DNA from: Epiperipatus broadwayi
Lineage: Eukaryota; Onychophora; Udeonychophora; Euonychophora; Peripatidae
DNA: 64,000 nt
Assembly (NCBI GenBank): GCA_028023455.1
Contig: JAQFVV010012394.1
Coordinates: 27,227,053 to 27,291,052, forward strand
Reading direction: 5' to 3'
Shown here: positions 54,401 to 62,348 of the stretch, piece after piece
How the letters are laid out: each line of letters starts with the position of its first letter
Position numbering within the stretch: position 1 is the first letter of the stretch
The notes under the pieces: generated by a model
The model's database searches: none
Told to the model about the DNA's origin: nothing
What the model saw: only the letters and a program-made list of their open reading frames with translations
Position numbers and translations under genes: made by a program

Positions 54401-57400
54401 TTTTATATGTTTGTGATGATTGAGTAGTATAATATCAAGGTTAGAAAAATCATCATCTGGATAATATTGCAGCATGATCGATTACTGCTGTAGTAGCTGA
54501 CAACTACTTATAAGGAGAAAATATATTAACTTTATGAACATTTTTCATTCTGCATGACTGTTAGATGTTAGAATACTTTTTTAAGCCCATATTTATTTTT
54601 ATTACCAAAATTGGTCTAATTCTTCTAGAACTGAATTTTGATTATAATTTTTTTTTACCAAAATATAATATAAAATAGTCAAGTTTCATTAGTTCATTAC
54701 AATATTATCAATCCCTAGAGAGATGAAATAGGTTTTGAAATAGGAGTGTTATACTTTAACTTGGTACGACTGAGTTTATATTGACTAAAACATAATTTAC
54801 TAATGATGCTTTTACAGTAAATATTATTAAAAATTAGAGAACTTGCTTCATTATACATAATTTGTGTTTTTCTTAATAATATAAACAGTTATTTGCCAAT
54901 AATTGGTCATATATCTATGAAAGTATCTTTATTTAATGATGACATAAAAGAATTTTTCCCGTATTTAATGCTGTTTCTTGTTGATATGAAAGAAAAAAAA
55001 TCATCTATTTTATGTACCCACGTGAGGCTTAGCACATTGTCGAAAACTCTGTATTTCATTGACATTAATTAGCAATTATTATTTATCTTTTGATTAAATG
55101 TGAACACAGTGTGCTGTAGCTTACATCTAATCTGCATTACAGATGGGAGTATTCCGCATCAACACAATTTTTTCTTACATAATCCATAATCGAAAACATG
55201 AAGTATAGCTTTGGAATAAGAAATTGTTAGTCTTAGTTTAAGCTTTTTTTTACATATGTGTACACTCAGAAAACAGCAGTGCTATTGAAACTAATTTTGG
55301 ATAGAATTGGAAAAGTTACACATTTCTGTTTATATCTGCTTTTTTACGTATTGGCTTATATTGAGTATGGGATTTTAGCTACCTGAAAACTAAGATCTTT
55401 CACTGCTTTGTGCTGAAATCTTGATACTAATAATAGATATTCACCTATTCTTTAATTATATTTTCTTGAGAAAAACTGTTTGAAATCTTTGGATTTCAAA
55501 ATAATTGAATCTTGAAAATATATTGGACTCAAATTTATTTTATTTTGTTGAAATAAAGTCTTAAAAATTGTTAAATATATAATGTGTTTTTTTAAAATAA
55601 AATTTATATTGCTATTACTGTAAGGGACAGTATATAGAGAGATTGAAGAGAGTAAGGGACAGTATATAGAGAAATTAAAGAGAGAAATACTTACAAATAC
55701 ACATGTGATGACACGCATTAATGGCAAATGTGTAACTGATGCAGATGAGAGGTTGATTGAGGTTATTATGATCATCTCCAGCCTCATAGTGAAAGATTAA
55801 ATATGTAATAAACAGTAGGTGATGAATGAAAATCATTATGCTGACATGATTTCTTAATTTGCGTTACCAATTATACAAAGCTCGAAGATGGAATTTTGCC
55901 TAGATTTTGATAAGGCAAATTATATAATGGAACAAATAATTATTAAATCTAAATATGGTAGACAACATAGTTATAAATATTTGGCTAAATTCTTTCATTA
56001 ACTTTACTTATTTACATATTGATATGATTTTAATATAGTGAATAGTAATAACGATTCACAATTCTATACAAATTATTATTAAAAGACACTAATCATCATC
56101 CATAAAAACATTAATCCATTCAGTAATTCTATTTATATTTCATTTAACTTTCTCATGAAATCAATTTGTATTTATAAATGGATAACCATTATTATCCTAT
56201 GAGAATATCCAAATCTGAATTAAATTGATCAATTTCGTAAAGAAGTAGGCTTGTCCCTGCTTTCCCTTCCGACTTTATTATTCCCAATGGATTGTATAAA
56301 TCAAGGTATTGATGAACATATAACTATTAACATAGGCATGAGTTTATGTTTGTAGGAGTAGGAATGTTGTATCCAGAAAATAAAGAGATTCATTCACTGA
56401 CAATTAAAAAAATTCATTTAATAATAATAAAACTTGATTATGTAATATAATATAAAGATGGAGAATATATATGAATAGCACTTTTAACAGAGACATTGCT
56501 AAATCATAATCAAAAAATAATAATAATTCTTTACAGCAGCTATATAATCAAATAATAATTTTATACATTAAAAAGCTTTTTTTCAGCACCTGCTTTGGTG
56601 CCCTTTTCAAATGTGAAGATCAGTCTAAATATCCATATAGATTTCTTTCACTTGGGTTTACTAAATGTGAATTGTTGAATTTTAAAGACTGGTTTACATG
56701 AATTCACATGCAAGCACAGATTATACAAGAAGATTTTAAGGAAAGAAAAAAAAAAACTATTAAAATCGTAATACTCAATACATACCAATAACAAAAGATG
56801 AATACAAATCGAGAAATGCTGAAAGTGGTTACCATCAGCATTCAGGCACTTCTGATTACGACTATTGCTGCTTAAGTAACATTAATCAAAGTATCCACTT
56901 AAGCATAGTGTTTCCATTTTTTCCTGAAGTACTGACAGTATAACTGGTTTTCTGCAGTATATCATATCCCTTTGTATACTTCCATTTTCATTGTTATTCT
57001 ATTCCCATAATGTTGTTGAATTTCAAATACTATTACAAAGTGATCTTGCATATATGGAACGAGAATTGTACTAAAACCATTTTCTTTGGTCACCCTGCCT
57101 GTTGCAGAGTGATGCTGCCATTTATATGTTATATTATCAAATATAAAAATTAATGAAATCTATTATGATGCCATTACGCTGTTCTTTCATATAAATTGTA
57201 TATATTTATTATAATTTATATGTCATATATTGCTACTGTAATTCAATTCAACTTCGAAGAGTAATGCATGGATAACATCTCTTAAAATGTATATACATTA
57301 TTTTGGCATCACCAGGTGTAGATTATATATGTCTTCATTTTTTTTAGTAAGGTTAAACATTATTTCTTGGTTAGTTAACATAAAATAGAAAAAATTACAT

Positions 57401-59977
57401 ATAGAAAATATCAAAATTATAAATGTATTCTAATTTTGTAATGAATACAATTGACAGCTGTCTTGTCATAAGTTTGTTTACATAAAATAAGTTTGTTTAA
57501 AAAAAATTATAGTTCAGGCTTCTCTTGTTTGATTTTTTCCTTAAAAAATAAGTATATTCACGTCATGATACATTGCATATATTGATTAAATTAAATTGCA
57601 CATATTTACAATGCTAGTTCATTTTTTTCTTTGAAACATGCAGATTTATTTTATTAAAGCAAATAAATATATATGCAAACAACATTTATCGAATCCTGAT
57701 CACATCAGTTGGGGGAAAAGGCAAGCCAAAGGGTGTAATAACTATGATTGATTCAGATGTTGTGAGACTGTATGTAACATTACTTAGAGTTTTGTTCCCT
57801 AATGAGTCGAGTTTGATTCTCCACAATATTTATTTTCCTTATCTTCAGCAATTACTTTGGTAAAACTTTCCTCAAAATGCTGAATTTTCTAAATCACAAA
57901 CAAGAGTCAAAAAGGTAACTAATAACTAAGATTAGTGAGGAACCATACTTCTTTAATTAAATGAAAAACAATATTTGATTATTTTTTATTATTATTTTTG
58001 TAGTATATTTTTCTCCCAACGTCTGGCATTATGTATTATCCTTTTCATGCAAGAAAGTAAACTATTTAATTAAAATGCTTTTCCATAACAAAAGTTTTGT
58101 TCTATTTTTGCTTAAAGCTATTTTGTTTGATTTAACTGATCACTTATCAATTAATTATTATTTTTTTAAATCTGTTGCTTGCTTTTTTATTACAAAGTTA
58201 TTTAGATTTGGGTTTTAGTTTTTAAATTCATCTATGTTAAATTCATTTATATGATTTATGAAGGATTTTGTTTAAGTTTGTATGAAATTATTTTAAATTA
58301 TTAAAATTTTTTGGAAATAAATGGGTTATGAGTGCCATCCTTTCCCATCTCCTCTTTTAAATTAATGTTCTTTTTATTTCTCTTCGCTGGCTAGATAAAA
58401 AGTTTTACTTTTATTTTTACAATTGATTGTTTATCAACGTTAAAATACATTAGTAACAGAATATATATTGCGATAATGTCTCTATAAACTTGTAAATTAT
58501 AATTTTAGTAATTTATTGGTTAATAAAATAAAGTCTTAAGTTATTGAACTAGAATTATTTACATATATACAAACCATTTACACGATATCATGGGACATTA
58601 TTCTGACGAATTATAAAAAATTTTAAAAAAATAATTTCATTTATATCTCTTTATCATTTCAACATTTTGTTTGTATAATCTTTTGTATTGTAGGTCTGGA
58701 GTTCATTTTTTATGATATTTTTTAAAATTTTTGTTTCTTAGAGAATATATTTATTTTAAGCAATAGGCATTCTAATAAAATAAATGTGATAATTTAAAAT
58801 AGTTTCTGAGGGTTTAGTGTGGTAATAGGAATGGACTCAAGACAAAATATTTCTGGATTGAAATTCGATTTATCTCTTCCATTGCTGAAATGTCGCAATC
58901 TTCTAGCCAAATAATTATTTGATTATTACTTTTATTATTTTAATTTTCTGCTAATATTAGAATTTACATCATAATATATATTCTTTACATTACAAACAAG
59001 CACACATAATATATAGAAAACATAATAAAGTGTTAACATTTGCTTATATGTATACATTTGATAAAATTTATATAAACTGATGTTGAATTATTATTCATCC
59101 TGAATATATTTGAACATGTTGACATTGAATTGAACATATCTGCTATATAATCCAAATCAACTCACCTACTCAACATTTATAATTTTCAGCCTAGAATCCA
59201 ATTCTTATTTTTATCCATTGATATCTATAAAAATATTTAATTAGCTGTTATATTTTTCAGTTTACTTTTCTCTGGCATAAATTTATCACACAAGTCTGAA
59301 TGGTTTATACAGTTTCCTCTTGATGATGCTTTGACTTAGAATTTTTTGTTTGTTTCGATTAATACTTTATTTTACTGTTTTATTAAATATATTTTCTGTT
59401 TAAAAATTTTGATTTGATTTTTTTAAAAAAGTAAAATAAAATTAGGCATTGTAATTTTTGATATAAATTGTATAAGTTCTATATAAGTTTGTCTACAATG
59501 GTCTGGAAAATTTTTTGTTAATATTATTAACACATATGTATTATTATTATATTTTTATTAGATTTAGCTCAGCATTATTTATTAAAAGCGAATATAACTG
59601 CTATTAGACGTATTAAGAAGACCGATAATAATCGAATTGCCAGGTAAAAATACTTGAAACATTTTAAGAAACATTATTCATTTAAGATTTTTTTATTATT
59701 ATTTCAAAAAGTTAATATATTATAAAAAATATTAAATTGTAATGTATGAAATGAAAAACAGGAAGTTTAATGAAAAATAGAAATTATTAGCGCAGTCATG
59801 GTATATAAAAATTTAATAAAAATGTTTTTTTTTTCATGTATCCTTAGTAATGCTACGTTTTAATCACAAAAATTTCAGGTCTTGTGGTGCAAGAATAGTT
59901 AATCGTACTGAAGAAATTCGTGAAGAAGATATAGGGACAGAAGCCGGTCTTTTTGAAATTCAAAAAATCGGAGATGA
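15403..59977 (+). CDS. cct3: T-complex protein 1 subunit gamma, ten internal exons (partial)
   Basis: CCT3 is one of eight subunits of the cytosolic group II chaperonin TRiC/CCT, which uses ATP to fold actin, tubulin and many other proteins. The exons join in frame as 15403-15465, 28674-28770, 43629-43749, 48465-48545, 50717-50822, 52226-52308, 52575-52641, 54191-54323, 59562-59643 and 59879-59977: 932 nt, about 310 codons. They contain the TNDGNAIL and GDGTTSV nucleotide-binding motifs of the equatorial domain, then intermediate-domain and apical-domain sequence specific to the gamma subunit ([47 protein letters not shown]). Phases match at all nine junctions and all introns are GT-AG. The copy is multi-exon and free of stops, so it is the functional gene and not a retrocopy. 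Residues ~1-48 and everything after ~359, including the second half of the equatorial domain, are not found. Confidence 0.95.
15466..18689. other. Intron a, first part: AT-rich, no recognised element
   Basis: The 13,208-bp intron 15466-28673 begins here. This part shows very AT-rich sequence with long T-runs and no protein-family resemblance. Confidence 0.6.
18690..19315 (+). pseudogene. LINE (RTE-like endonuclease-reverse transcriptase) fragment
   Basis: The frames of this + strand segment follow the end of the reverse transcriptase and the region after it in RTE-type elements. [10 protein letters not shown] lies where the ADDIVLF-type catalytic segment is expected. It is followed by [22 protein letters not shown] (YLGxxI-type), FDRCVLF-like and CETW segments, then KLxxTxRKMER-like and WxPREFKRVR-like sequence. 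The second catalytic Asp is not preserved, and stops and frameshifts are frequent. A long minus-strand open frame over 18704-19081 is only its shadow. Confidence 0.75.
19316..22969. other. Intron a, second part: mostly unclassified
   Basis: This stretch contains a perfect-spaced hairpin (22149-22233, listed separately), a weak minus-strand coding-like segment (20330-20545, see findings), a GT repeat (20862-20875), and a TTTG microsatellite (22765-22782). I see no complete element. Confidence 0.5.
22149..22233. repeat. Short hairpin with 27-bp arms
   Basis: Arms 22149-22175 and 22207-22233 are inverted copies (gctacaatttcgactgtata against its complement) with about five differences, several of them G·U-compatible. 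The loop is 31 nt. It could be a very small MITE, or a folded RNA. No target duplication is clear. Confidence 0.6.
22970..23960 (+). pseudogene. LINE ORF2 C-terminal region with CCHC-like finger, decayed
   Basis: The + strand begins with [16 protein letters not shown] and [16 protein letters not shown], then [20 protein letters not shown]. This resembles the segment after the reverse transcriptase in many non-LTR elements (LEKVQRxVGRxxLG...GELGWSxxxxRxAK). An open stretch at 23277-23558 continues in another frame and ends in TGLLFKA. Beyond it come a [18 protein letters not shown](K)C-like zinc-finger pattern and a lysine-rich tail. At least three frame changes and several stops show that it is dead. 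Confidence 0.7.
23961..24539. other. Intronic AT-rich spacer
   Basis: It lies between the LINE fragment and the hAT remnant. No gene or element is recognised. Confidence 0.4.
24540..26010 (-). pseudogene. hAT-family transposase or GTF2IRD2/ZBED-like derivative, decayed
   Basis: Read on the minus strand from about 26010, the frames start with [21 protein letters not shown], recalling the N-terminal WxxxYFFxxxxGKPxCLxC segment of this group, but with the zinc cysteines lost. About 25708-25905 follows with [16 protein letters not shown]. The open stretch 25346-25606 reads [29 protein letters not shown], matching the catalytic-domain segment that normally has VCTDGAPAM. The C-terminal part (about 25130-25180) has [16 protein letters not shown], the hAT VRWLSRGxVLxRFFELxxEI motif. 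Multiple stops, frameshifts and an internal loss near 25910-25930 make it a fossil. No terminal repeats were located. Confidence 0.75.
26011..28673. other. Intron a, last part: unclassified AT-rich sequence
   Basis: I see no gene or element. It has poly-T tracts before the exon (27720-27840), where a short segment reading tttagaaagtaatattatata occurs twice (27758-27780 and 27828-27848). Confidence 0.5.
28674..28770 (+). CDS. cct3: CCT3 exon b (GDGTTSV ATP-binding motif)
   Basis: It reads [20 protein letters not shown] then [12 protein letters not shown] and leaves one base (G) for the next exon. GDGTT is the phosphate-binding motif of group II chaperonins. The start was chosen to keep frame and length equal to relatives (REIxVQHPAA): the acceptor is then ...attgaaag, a weak purine-flanked site. 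A better-looking ttatag seven bases downstream would shift the frame unless a different donor is used. The donor is GTAAGA. Confidence 0.92.
28771..30469. other. Intron b, first part: no recognised element
   Basis: This is the start of the 14,858-bp intron 28771-43628. It is AT-rich sequence with a GA repeat at 30379-30396 and nothing else supported. Confidence 0.5.
30470..33020. other. Intronic block with unusual CpG content and A-bias
   Basis: Between about 30470 and 32750 CpG dinucleotides are clearly more frequent than in flanking intron; for example 31561-31920 has about fourteen in 360 bases, while neighbouring lines often have none. The + strand is richer in A than T. 32810-33010 is GC-richer still and, on the minus strand, has an AATAAA followed by mixed sequence, as in the end of an LTR. 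No open frame over 70 residues or family motif is seen, so the nature of the block is unknown. Confidence 0.45.
33021..34599. other. Intron b: AT-rich, no recognised element
   Basis: No coding resemblance was found. A tRNA B-box-like ggttcaaaccct occurs at about 33378-33389 without a matching A box. Confidence 0.4.
34600..35690 (-). pseudogene. LINE reverse transcriptase fragment with FADD motif
   Basis: Minus-strand remnant. From about 35670 down to 35500 the frames give a palm-domain run-up ([16 protein letters not shown]-like, then [19 protein letters not shown]). The open stretch 35281-35472 reads [14 protein letters not shown] and then [19 protein letters not shown], containing the catalytic F-ADD box. 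35082-35270 continues with [20 protein letters not shown], the post-palm YLG-type segment. The basic C-terminal region extends to about 34600 with stops. It reads like an endonuclease-reverse transcriptase LINE truncated at its 5' end. The 5' ORF parts are absent. Confidence 0.85.
35691..36754. other. Intron b: spacer with G12 tract
   Basis: It is AT-rich. It carries a G12 run (35991-36002) and an A16 run near 36190-36205. No gene is recognised. Confidence 0.5.
36755..37142. mobile_element. Non-autonomous hAT element (388 bp)
   Basis: The ends read CAGGGATCCACAACCC and, inverted, CAGGGGTCCCCAACC, the classic hAT terminal repeat. ATGTAATG occurs just outside each end (36747-36754 and 37143-37150), a perfect 8-bp duplication. 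The interior is AT-rich and contains gcccgccgcc-like segments near both ends. It has no coding capacity. Confidence 0.93.
37143..37585. other. Intron b: spacer between two insertions
   Basis: AT-rich; no feature seen. Confidence 0.4.
37699..37757 (-). ncRNA. Decayed hammerhead ribozyme
   Basis: On the minus strand the order is stem I strand, CTGACAA, GGCCACAAGCC, GAAAC, TA, GTC. The conserved G of the CTGANGA box is changed to A, as would follow from CpG decay, and stem I pairing is weakened. It is predicted inactive. The GTC site (37713-37715) lies 454 bp from the equivalent site of the next unit. Confidence 0.6.
38154..38208 (-). ncRNA. Decayed hammerhead ribozyme
   Basis: The minus strand repeats the arrangement of the copy at 37699-37757, with CTGACAA in place of CTGACGA and ATC in place of GTC at the cleavage triplet (38167-38169), which breaks one pair of the short stem III. 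Stem I still pairs well over its outer part (CCAATATCTCC-type strands). It is predicted inactive. Confidence 0.6.
38676..38734 (+). ncRNA. Type I hammerhead ribozyme with intact core
   Basis: The core box CTGACGA (38691-38697) fits CUGANGA. GAAA (38711-38714) fits the second conserved box. GTC (38718-38720) is a consensus cleavage triplet. Stem III is minimal: A38714-T38719 and C38715-G38718 with a TA loop. Stem II is short (GGC/GTC with one G·U, loop CACAA, after an A·A mismatch). Stem I has four inner pairs (38721-38724 with 38687-38690), a 2x3 internal loop, and an eight-pair outer stem (38727-38734 with 38676-38683). Such short-stem-III hammerheads are known from retrozymes and Penelope-like elements and work best as dimers. 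The weak stem II is the main doubt about activity. Cleavage would fall after 38720. Confidence 0.75.
38907..40004. other. Intron b: spacer
   Basis: No gene or element is recognised in this AT-rich stretch. Confidence 0.4.
40005..41359 (-). mobile_element. Merlin-superfamily element, internally deleted (1.36 kb)
   Basis: The ends are inverted repeats starting GGTATTAACTATGCTATGWC and running through GTACTAC, about 27 bp with one mismatch. As in the 1458-5663 copy, the left end is a self-palindrome: 40005-40075 pairs with about 40139-40202 (AATCTTCCGATCTTTAAGAT and its complement). The right-terminal 200 bp resembles the other copy (ctcgMgggt, gttgccatgaca). Inner repeats of gaaatgaaataataattaa occur at 40250-40460. 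A transposase remnant is on the minus strand. I could not find an 8-bp target duplication at the outer ends. Confidence 0.85.
40715..41002 (-). pseudogene. Merlin transposase N-terminal remnant (zinc ribbon)
   Basis: On the minus strand a possible start codon at 41002 gives [10 protein letters not shown]; after a frameshift [20 protein letters not shown] follows. Then comes a zinc-ribbon pattern, [11 protein letters not shown] and, past a stop, [10 protein letters not shown]. This is the usual N-terminal organisation of Merlin/ISXO2-like transposases before the SIRKGTWFEGS segment. It then joins directly to the equivalent of the 4663-4869 exon end (shared ggtggactga and a GTAAGT donor), so the middle of the gene is deleted. 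Confidence 0.75.
41610..42867. mobile_element. Non-autonomous hAT element (1.26 kb)
   Basis: The ends read CAGTGGTCTTCAACTTTTT and, inverted, CAGTGGATTTCAACCCTT. TTTTAATG occurs just outside both ends (41602-41609 and 42868-42875), a perfect 8-bp duplication. Subterminal segments on both sides contain gaccggcagaaRac. The interior has a C13 tract (42105-42117) and poly-A runs but no transposase sequence. Confidence 0.92.
42876..43628. other. Intron b, end: spacer to exon c
   Basis: An open frame of 91 codons (42951-43226, +) shows no family resemblance and is probably chance. A strong T-tract precedes the acceptor at 43610-43628. Confidence 0.5.
43629..43749 (+). CDS. cct3: CCT3 exon c
   Basis: Two bases complete the Ala codon begun in exon b, then [20 protein letters not shown] and [19 protein letters not shown] follow, with two bases of a Ser codon left over. 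This is the equatorial-domain helix region, with the EQQMHPT segment conserved in CCT gamma. The acceptor is tttttatttag and the donor GTAAGA. Confidence 0.96.
43750..44781. other. Intron c, first part
   Basis: No element or gene is recognised in this AT-rich sequence. Confidence 0.4.
44782..45794. mobile_element. TA-flanked inverted-repeat element (Tc1/mariner-type ends), copy 1
   Basis: The ends are CACCTGGGTCTCTTTTTACG and, inverted, CACCTGGGTCTCGTTTTACG. A TA dinucleotide sits outside each (44780-44781 and 45795-45796). The interior has CpG-rich subterminal blocks (gcgcgatttcgtttgcgcg, 45731-45749) and no coding sequence. The copy at 60799-61996 is the same family in opposite orientation. 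The superfamily is inferred only from the TA duplication. Confidence 0.88.
45795..46149. other. Intron c: spacer
   Basis: No feature seen. The 92-codon minus-strand frame (45872-46150) has no family resemblance. Confidence 0.4.
46385..46436 (+). ncRNA. Type I hammerhead ribozyme with canonical core
   Basis: CTGATGA (46400-46406), GAAA (46419-46422) and GTC (46426-46428) are all canonical. Stem II pairs TGGC (46407-46410) with GCTA (46415-46418), including one G·U, and closes with loop CAGA. Stem III has two pairs, A46422-T46427 and C46423-G46426, with loop CA. Stem I pairs TGAG (46429-46432) with CTCA (46396-46399), then, across an internal loop, GATA (46433-46436) with TATC (46385-46388). 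The predicted cleavage is after 46428. No required base is missing, so this is the best candidate for an active ribozyme in the window. Confidence 0.8.
46764..46815 (+). ncRNA. Decayed hammerhead ribozyme (second monomer)
   Basis: The same layout as the 46385-46436 copy, with GTGACGA in place of CTGATGA: the first C of the core is G, which should abolish the C3-G8 pair. TGGC/GCTA stem II, GAAAC, CA loop and GTC (46805-46807) are preserved. Confidence 0.65.
46921..48464. other. Intron c, last part
   Basis: It is AT-rich. A short stretch at 47840-47910 reads [19 protein letters not shown] on the + strand, faintly like the start of a LINE palm domain, but it is too short to call. Confidence 0.4.
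48465..48545 (+). CDS. cct3: CCT3 exon d
   Basis: It completes Ser and reads [20 protein letters not shown] then TKFISK, ending with TG of a Trp codon. This corresponds to the equatorial-to-intermediate hinge of the family (STxTTKxxSRW-like segment). The acceptor is tttattttag and the donor GTAATG. Confidence 0.95.
48546..49229. other. Intron d, first part
   Basis: No feature was recognised, apart from poly-T tracts. Confidence 0.4.
49230..49640 (+). pseudogene. LINE endonuclease-domain fragment
   Basis: The + strand reads [20 protein letters not shown] and [21 protein letters not shown] (49270-49390). This matches the start of the endonuclease of RTE-like elements, including the E of the GLCExKR catalytic segment. 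After a frameshift, YAPTN-like and [20 protein letters not shown] follow, then [11 protein letters not shown] at about 49580-49612, the GDFNA catalytic motif. The copy lacks most of the rest. It could be from the same family as 18690-19315 or 34600-35690, but non-overlapping parts prevent a test. Confidence 0.82.
49641..50716. other. Intron d, last part
   Basis: No clear element. It may hold further decayed LINE sequence up to about 50040, without recognisable motifs. Confidence 0.4.
50717..50822 (+). CDS. cct3: CCT3 exon e
   Basis: It completes Trp, then reads [20 protein letters not shown] and [15 protein letters not shown], ending in phase 0. The [10 protein letters not shown](R/K)YA segment is characteristic of the gamma subunit. 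Acceptor tttttttctgcag, donor GTAAAT. Confidence 0.97.
50823..52225. other. Intron e
   Basis: 1,403 bp of AT-rich sequence with no recognised element. Confidence 0.5.
52226..52308 (+). CDS. cct3: CCT3 exon f
   Basis: It reads [20 protein letters not shown] and VTHPKMR, leaving two bases of an Arg codon. This is the intermediate-to-apical transition. Acceptor tgtttttag, donor GTAAGA. Confidence 0.97.
52575..52641 (+). CDS. cct3: CCT3 exon g
   Basis: It completes Arg and reads [20 protein letters not shown] then SQ. It corresponds to the start of the apical domain ([19 protein letters not shown]). The preceding intron is only 266 bp. The donor GTCTGT departs from the GTA start used at all the other junctions. 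Many relatives have a Tyr where this has the Lys before IQNP. Confidence 0.96.
52642..54190. other. Intron g with G16 tract
   Basis: 1,549 bp, AT-rich, with a 16-base G run at 53359-53374. No element recognised. Confidence 0.5.
53359..53374 (+). repeat. G16 homopolymer
   Basis: The longest of four G/C runs of 12 or more in the window. The others are C12 at 14902-14913, G12 at 35991-36002 and C13 at 42105-42117. Confidence 0.95.
54191..54323 (+). CDS. cct3: CCT3 exon h (apical domain)
   Basis: It reads [40 protein letters not shown] and KGIS, leaving one base of an Asp codon. The DFTRILxxEEEYI and KPDVxxTEKGIS segments are apical-domain sequence of CCT gamma. Acceptor tttatttaag, donor GTATTA. 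Confidence 0.97.
54324..59561. other. Intron h
   Basis: 5,238 bp with no clear element. It contains a 32-bp tandem duplication (55621-55652 and 55653-55684, taagggacagtatatagaga...). This is followed by a short + strand stretch, [19 protein letters not shown], that faintly recalls a LINE linker. At 57720-57830 there is a degenerate tRNA-like patch (gagtttgattctcc). Confidence 0.5.
59562..59643 (+). CDS. cct3: CCT3 exon i (apical domain)
   Basis: It completes Asp and reads [20 protein letters not shown] and DNNRIA, leaving two bases of Arg. The KTDNNRIAR segment is highly conserved in CCT subunits. Acceptor tttttattag, donor GTAAAA. Confidence 0.97.
59879..59977 (+). CDS. cct3: CCT3 exon j (last visible exon)
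   Basis: It completes Arg and reads [20 protein letters not shown] and [12 protein letters not shown], leaving GA of a codon that should be Glu. Acceptor aaaaatttcag, donor GTAAGA. The intron before it is only 235 bp. The next expected segment (YF-FI--C--PKACTILLRG) was not found up to 64000, so the following intron is at least 4 kb. Confidence 0.96.
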
Positions 59978-60798
59978 GTAAGAATCTGTTTTGAAAATAA
60001 TCTACATTTTATAAGTTTATATATTTGTGGAATTTCAATACCTGGATATTTTCCAAACTAATGTGTCAATTTTTTTTTAGGTTTTCTAATTTCAGGTTTT
60101 ATTTGAAGACATATTTATTTTTATATTAAGCATTTGAATTTATTTTTTTATGGATACTGTTCATCATGGATCAGTTTTTATTTTTATGTTTAGTTTTAAA
60201 TATATATACATTAAAAGTAACATCAAATTTCTTTTACCATTAATAAATGTGTCAAGCTTATTAACTCTTACATTAAAAGTAACAGAGTTTAGAATATTTT
60301 CATTTTCTGTTTATTTGTATATTAGCATATTTATGAAAACATTACTTTCAGCCCTATGCTTTACTTTAATTTATGAATAGTTTTATAGATAGATCTGTTT
60401 AAATTGTGATCTTAAATAATGTCTTTTTAGCCTTTTTTTTTTTTTTTGCAAAGATTTACAACATTTCATGAAGCTTTAATATTAACTAAAATAATATCTC
60501 CTTAAGTGCTATCTATAAATTCTTTATTTTGTTTATTTGTACTAAGGCAGGAATAATTGTTCCTGGCTTAGTATTACTACTGGCATTAAATATGTTATTT
60601 ACCATATGAATAACATCATTAATTTTGGACTTATTTTCTTTGATTGTATTTTTTATTATTAGTAATAGTAAACAATTTTATTAATAGCTATTAAAAGAAT
60701 TTGTTTTTTGCAAAGAGATTTAGGTCAGGTTTTTATTTTAATGTGCATTTGTATCATAAGAATGCTTTTCAAATTCTCATGAATCTAATATATCAGTA
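59978..60798. other. Intron after exon j, first part
   Basis: AT-rich with no recognised element. An open frame at 60150-60380 has no family resemblance. Confidence 0.5.
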
Positions 60799-61996
60799 CA
60801 CCTAGGTCTCATTTTATGCGGTAGATAGGTTCCACAGAAAACCCGCATTAAAAAAAATCTCACAAAAATAGACTTAACTTACCTTGAAAAATGGGGGATA
60901 GGTTCTGTAATTTTTAGAAATTGCATAAAAGCAAAGCATCAAGGAAAAATTATTTTAAAATTCGCATTAAAAAAAATAATGAAATAAAGTATGACTAATA
61001 AAAAATTTCAAATATTTGAAAAAAATTGATACAAGACAAACTTTTTTTATTAACTACAGTATTTAATTTTACATCTTTTCATTCATATTTTAATCATTAT
61101 TGCTATTTGACAATATGCGATTTGTTTGTGAACTGGTAAGAAATCAGATTCGTCACAAGAGGAAGTACAACTAGCGCCACTTTCAGTCTTGTGCTGTGTT
61201 AATGGTTTTCTGTTGATAATGTAATCGGTGATTAAACTTCGAGGCAATGATTTTACTAATTGTTTGTAAAGCTCATGCTTTCCAGATATATAACTAATTT
61301 AACTCTCGTTGGAATTTAAGAGGTTGTTCATTGCAGCAAACTCAGATTTCAGCATTTTCTGACGTTTTTCTTTGTTTGACACAAACGTAATATCTATGAT
61401 TAAATTATTAATATTTATCAGAAAATAATAAATTTGTCTTCATTTGATAGATATTTTTGTTTATTATTGAAATAAATTTTAAATGTTCACATTTTGTTTA
61501 TATTTAAAAAATGAGATCGCTATCAAAACAAAAAGATTGTACATTATTATTAAAACGATTATTTTCAGTTTACAAAACTTCGTTATTTATTTTAAAAATC
61601 TAAAAGAATATTTATTTCTGTTTATATCTAACAAAATATGTTTTAAAAGTTTAAAATTTTTGAATATTTATTGTGATATTTTTATACAAGTCTATTATTA
61701 TTATTTACTCATAAGTATAAATAGGTTATGTAGAAGCTAAGATTCTAAATACAGCTTCAGGCCATATTCATGTTAGCTGCTAATATAATGTTATATTTTT
61801 GAAAAAAAAAAAAAAGTATTTCAAGTCAAAATAAATTATTAATAATTTAAATGTCTTGATATCTAATAAATATAGTGAAATATGAACTTCTTTATCACAT
61901 AAAAGAAAACCCACATAAAAAGATATTAAGAAGAAACATGAATTGCGTAACTTCAAAATCGTATTTAAAAAATCCGCATAAAACGAGACCCGGGTA
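60799..61996. mobile_element. TA-flanked inverted-repeat element, copy 2
   Basis: The ends are CACCTAGGTCTCATTTTATG and, inverted, TACCCGGGTCTCGTTTTATG, with TA outside each (60797-60798 and 61997-61998). Its left end aligns with the complemented right end of the copy at 44782-45794 (ataggttcc, aaaatagacKtaacttac, aaaagcaaa), so the two copies lie in opposite orientation. No transposase sequence is visible. Confidence 0.87.
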
Positions 61997-61998
61997 TA

Positions 61999-62340
61999 TA
62001 TTTAATTTTAGAACATAACTATATCTCATTCCCACCAGTAGCTTATATTTCTTACTGATTGAGTGAATCATGGGTATATTGTTAATTAAAGGAGGTTTAG
62101 AATCACTCTTATTTATATACTTCTTGCCAGCACCTAAGTAAAAAATTTGATTATTGTCTCTGTGTATCAATGTAAAGTATTTTGCAAGATTAAAATCGCA
62201 CATACATAAATACTCGTTCACTTAATGTATTTAGTTTTTACTTATTAGAGAGAAAGGAGTTAGTTATTCATAATCAAATTTAACAGGGATCTCAAATATC
62301 ACTTAAAATTAATTTATTATAATAAATTATTATTTATTTG
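61999..62340. other. Spacer
   Basis: No feature recognised. Confidence 0.4.
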
Positions 62341-62348
62341 ATTGGCCG

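Noticed and set aside
55452-55787. 111-codon minus-strand open frame
   Set aside because: Low-complexity composition, overlaps a tandem duplication, and no motif.
57720-57835. tRNA-like B box (gagtttgattctcc), possible tRNA-derived SINE
   Set aside because: No convincing A box, cloverleaf, tail or target duplication.
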